From Cephalopachus bancanus (taxonomy: Eukaryota; Chordata; Mammalia; Primates; Tarsiidae): 64,000 nucleotides of DNA. The notes below the pieces were generated by a model that saw only the letters and a program-made list of their open reading frames with translations, did no database searches and was not told the DNA's origin. Where the stretch lies: assembly GCA_027257055.1 (NCBI GenBank), contig JAPVLO010000007.1:5394001-5458000 (forward strand). Direction: 5' to 3'. The position numbers were made by a program, and so were the translations under genes. Position 1 is the first letter of the stretch. Each line of letters starts with the position of its first letter. Below are positions 62,921 to 64,000 of this stretch, one piece after another.

Positions 62921-63039
62921 CTGGGCACCTTTTCATCATTATACTTGGATGGGCATCATTGCCTTAGCTGCACAGAATGTGCCATGATTATAGAAGCCCC
63001 AGATGAAAGAACCCACTCTTGATACATGTTTAGGCTATC

Positions 63040-63335
63040 TCTACTTGTCCATTATTCATAATGATTATCCATATACGTGGGACTGTTCGTTTTTGCTGCT
63101 ATTTCTCTAGATAGCTCTCCTAGAAATGGAATTGTTGGGTCAATGGATATGCACATTTTGATTTCTAAATGATACTGCCCAACTGCCCTGCAAAAATTCA
63201 AACAATCAACCTTAACAAACAAAAAATAACCCTAGAATGTTCCACTGATCTGCCCTTGAATCAGCAGCGAGTGAGAGAGCGCTTTTCCCCACACCCTCAG
63301 CAACACTGCCTTGAGACAATAGGGCTAACAGCCCT
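63040..63335 (-). mobile_element. Ancient LINE-1 fragment
   Basis: 'tcctagaaatggaattgttg', 'ggtcaatggatatgcacatt' and 'ttccccacaccctcagcaac' match reversed old L1. Confidence 0.65.
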
Positions 63336-63837
63336 GCTATTTCAGCTAAAATAATGGGATGCTGCCCTGATCATCTTAAGGGCAGTGGCACAGTTGGGCA
63401 TGCTGCTATGTGGACAGACCCTTCCTCCTAGGAGGATCCGTGAATACAAGAGGAGGGTGGAGATATCATGCATTTAAAACGTAGCTCTATTTGTAAGGGG
63501 ACGAGTGGAAATTACCACTGTCAAGAGTTTTATTTCCAGACCACGCTGCACATGCCATTTTGCACAGGCCACACCTGTTCCACCGCTGCACACACCATGA
63601 CTGGTACCCAAATGTCGGACAATGGTCGAAGGAGGTGCTCGACTGGCCATGCAGAGGGGTCTCTGTCTCCACCACCCTGTCATGCAGATGCAGGCCCTTC
63701 TGAGGCTGTTCTGTGATGGGCATGGCTCTGCTGGTCACATTTGCCCTTTGGCTCAAACTTCTGAGATGTGCATTTACACAGCCAGCTGTGTGCCCAACCC
63801 TGGTAATTGCTCCTACTGCAAACATCCATAGCCAAGA
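63336..63837. other. Unique sequence, no gene seen
   Basis: No repeat or gene is recognised. The minus frame 63487-63984 is partly simple repeat. Confidence 0.35.
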
Positions 63838-63914
63838 CCTTCCCTCCCTCCCTCCCTCTCTCCTTCTGTCGCTCTCTCTCCCTCTGTTTCTCTCTCTCTC
63901 TCTCTTTCTCTCTG

Positions 63915-63960
<46 letters not shown>
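63838..63960. repeat. (CCTC/TCTC)n(CA)n compound microsatellite
   Basis: A pyrimidine-rich CCCT/TCTC tract (63838-63914) passes into a (CA)n run (63915-63960). Confidence 0.97.
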
Positions 63961-63961
<1 letters not shown>

Positions 63962-64000
63962 AAAACAAACAAAAGCAAAATCAATGTGTCTTACTGGTGA

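Overview
The window is repeat-dense, vertebrate-type intergenic DNA, almost certainly from a primate. It holds at least twenty dimeric or monomeric Alu copies, LINE-1 fragments of several ages, MaLR-type LTRs, MIRs and hAT-type fossils. The youngest Alus (36900-37178, 39228-39520, 49840-50141, 51420-51703, 20078-20376) form one tight subfamily. Its diagnostic stretches include 'gagccaccgagcccggc' at the head and 'ctccaactcaaaa' before the A-tail. The typical lemur Alu middle ('gagcaagagcgagacc') and galago tRNA-derived SINEs were not seen. From memory this points to a non-anthropoid primate, with tarsier favoured over lemur or loris; that is inference only.

I found no convincing protein-coding gene, tRNA, rRNA or CRISPR array. 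Most long open frames come from tandem repeats (for example 310 aa, minus strand, 21529-22461) or from LINE-1 ORF2 remnants (54524-54961 minus, 59266-59970 plus).

Layout: 1-13 kb is mostly unique sequence with old L1, MLT1, MST/THE1-like LTR and Alu copies, plus a polypyrimidine tract at 7.6-8.0 kb. At 13.9-14.4 kb lies a decamer-based array. 15-20.4 kb has old repeats, a 45-bp minisatellite (17.5 kb), a hAT-like fossil (18.15 kb) and an isolated CpG-rich patch (18.75 kb). 21.6-23.8 kb has an ACACAG-type array and another 45-bp minisatellite. 24-31 kb is largely unique and includes the best candidate conserved regulatory element (28.35-28.65 kb). A hexamer array sits at 30.84-31.35 kb. 33-39 kb is AT-rich and L1-dominated. 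39.76-41.68 kb is a very long 16-bp minisatellite, and 42.3-42.8 kb a polypurine tract. 43-53 kb is unique sequence with nested Alus. 52.8-53.8 kb has TG repeats and a 35-bp minisatellite. 53.8-60 kb is an old L1 broken by a younger L1 and an Alu, followed by a twin-primed (inverted) L1. 60-64 kb is unique sequence plus old L1.

The most interesting features are the array at 13881-14393, whose 10-bp spacing generates TGACCT direct repeats with 4-bp gaps (nuclear-receptor DR4 geometry) and which also resembles an immunoglobulin switch-like pentamer array; the unusual density of unrelated minisatellites; the CpG patch with a CTCF-like motif; and two unique segments that look like conserved non-coding elements. 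None has been tested by alignment.
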